A stretch of DNA of 5,034 bases from Chloroflexota bacterium. Lineage in GTDB: Bacteria > Chloroflexota > Limnocylindria > Limnocylindrales > CSP1-4. Below the pieces are notes generated by a model, which did not search any database, was not told the DNA's origin, and saw nothing but the letters and a program-made list of their open reading frames with translations. Position numbers and translations under genes: made by a program. The stretch is taken from positions 1 to 5,034 of the forward strand of contig JAJYDP010000426.1 in assembly GCA_021777365.1 (NCBI GenBank), given 5' to 3'. Shown one piece after another: positions 3,980-5,034 of the stretch; the stretch's first letter is position 1; every line of letters begins with the position of its first letter.

Positions 3980-5034
3980 ATGTCGTCTGACAGTTCGAGC
4001 GGCTCGGGCACACTGACCGACGCGCTGAACGAGGCGCCCCTCAGCGTCTTCCATCTCCGGGCGATGTTCACCGCGGGGATGGGGTTCTTCACCGACGCAT
4101 ACGACCTGTTCGTCATCGGCGTCGCGCTTGCCCTGGTCACCGCCCAGTGGCACCTGACCACGACGGAGGCCACGCTCGCGAGCAGCATCGCGCTGGTCGG
4201 TGCCTTCTTCGGAGCGGTGGTGTTCGGTCGCAAGGCGATCTACGGGCTGGAGGCCGCGATCATGGCGGTCGCCGCGATCCTGTCGGCCGTCTCGCCGAAC
4301 ATCGCGTGGCTGATCGCCTCCCGGTTCCTGCTCGGGATCGGGATCGGCGGCGACTACCCGGTGAGCGCCACGATCATGAGCGAGTACGCGAACCGCAAGG
4401 ACCGCGGTCGCCTGGTGAGCATGGTGTTCTCGACGCAGGCCGTGGGCCTGATCATCGGGCCCGTCGTGGGGCTCACGCTGCTCGGGGCCGGCGTCTCCAA
4501 CGAGCTGGCCTGGCGCGTCATGCTGGGCCTCGGGGCAGTGCCCGCGCTGGCCGTGATCTACCTCCGGCGGACCATGCCCGAGTCACCCCGGTACGTGGCG
4601 CGCGTCATGGGCAACGCGTCCGCCGCCGCGGCGAGCATGGCGGGTTTCACGGGCGGCGCGATCCGGGCGTTCGGGGACGAGGCGCCGGTGGTCCGTCAGC
4701 GCTTCGTGGACTTCATCCGCGACCGGCGGAACCTCGTGCTCCTGGCGGGCACCGCCGGGTCCTGGTTCCTGCTCGACTACGCGTACTGCGGGAACACGAT
4801 CTCCACGCCGCTGATCCTGGAGACCGTCGCCCCGCACGCCAGCCTGATGCAATCGGTGGCCTGGAGCCTGATCATCTTCGCGCTGGCCGCGGCGCCTGGA
4901 TACGTGCTGGCGCTGGTGACGATCGACCGCATCGGGCACAGGCGGCTGCAGTGGATCGGCTTCCTGGGCATGGCGGGCGCGTTCGCCCTGATCGGGCTGG
5001 TGCCGTCGATCACGCACCTGGTCCTTCCCTTCCT
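3980..5034 (+). CDS. PHS-family MFS transporter, phosphate:H+ symporter-like (3'-truncated by window)
   Basis: The frame runs open from ATG 3980 to the window edge, giving 351 complete codons of a family usually about 450-500 long. It has a short hydrophilic N-terminus and about nine membrane segments so far. Hallmarks of the phosphate:H+ symporter branch (Pho84-like, TC 2.A.1.9) are GMGFFTDAYDLFVIG in TM1 (Asp39, Asp42), GIGIGGDYPVSATIMSEYA in TM4 (Asp125, Tyr126), Gln153 in TM5, MPESPRY after TM6 (199-205), and SWFLLDYAYCGN in TM7 (Trp262, Asp266). These match positions of the phosphate and proton sites described for fungal PiPT. It probably imports phosphate or a related oxyanion with protons. 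Two oddities: the TM2-TM3 loop reads FGRKAIYGLE (82-91) and lacks most of MFS motif A, and residue 270 is Cys where a Tyr is expected. The start has GGAAAG eight bases upstream. Confidence 0.88.
   Translation, partial: MSSDSSSGSGTLTDALNEAPLSVFHLRAMFTAGMGFFTDAYDLFVIGVALALVTAQWHLTTTEATLASSIALVGAFFGAVVFGRKAIYGLEAAIMAVAAILSAVSPNIAWLIASRFLLGIGIGGDYPVSATIMSEYANRKDRGRLVSMVFSTQAVGLIIGPVVGLTLLGAGVSNELAWRVMLGLGAVPALAVIYLRRTMPESPRYVARVMGNASAAAASMAGFTGGAIRAFGDEAPVVRQRFVDFIRDRRNLVLLAGTAGSWFLLDYAYCGNTISTPLILETVAPHASLMQSVAWSLIIFALAAAPGYVLALVTIDRIGHRRLQWIGFLGMAGAFALIGLVPSITHLVLPF

Noticed and set aside
2465..4153. Antisense open frame of 562 codons on the minus strand
   Set aside because: It runs opposite to three well-supported genes, is dominated by Arg/Gly/Glu/Ala low complexity and shows no domain. 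Long antisense frames are usual in DNA of this GC content.

Overview
The window is a GC-rich (roughly 70% by eye) bacterial chromosomal segment with strongly GC-biased third codon positions, GTG starts and short intergenic gaps. Gene content fits a high-GC Terrabacteria-type genome, Actinobacteria or Chloroflexota: a secreted anchored beta-propeller, a DsbA-like/CcdA redox pair and a Pho84-type transporter. That placement is inference; no rRNA or marker gene is present. I see no tRNA, rRNA, IS element, CRISPR array or phage gene.

Layout: (1) 1-477 (+) is the C-terminal ATPase domain of a sensor histidine kinase whose start lies outside the window. (2) 478-564 is a short convergent gap with GC-rich hairpins and a 13-bp direct repeat. 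(3) 565-1755 (-) is an exported or membrane-anchored, probably six-bladed beta-propeller protein. (4) 1756-2036 is a divergent promoter region of 281 bp. It carries a likely leaderless promoter for the propeller gene and, facing the other way, a promoter overlapped by a 16-bp inverted repeat. (5) 2037-2867 (+) is a membrane-anchored DsbA-family thiol-disulfide protein. It is followed by a possible 46-codon ORF (2864-3004) containing a strong palindrome, and by a CcdA-family membrane thiol transporter (3008-3850, +). (6) 3851-3979 is a regulatory region with a second copy of the inverted repeat, now perfect, plus TAAC repeats 11 bp apart. (7) 3980-5034 (+) is the first 351 codons of a PHS-family (phosphate:H+ symporter-like) MFS transporter, open at the window edge.

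The DsbA-like protein and CcdA form a plausible extracytoplasmic redox module, CcdA moving electrons across the membrane and the DsbA-like protein acting on exported thiols. The same 16-bp operator-like palindrome lies upstream of this pair and upstream of the transporter, suggesting one transcription factor, not encoded here, controls both units. The other main oddity is in the transporter: the conserved MFS motif A loop between TM2 and TM3 appears to lack about seven residues in frame. This would be expected to impair or alter transport if it is not a sequence error.
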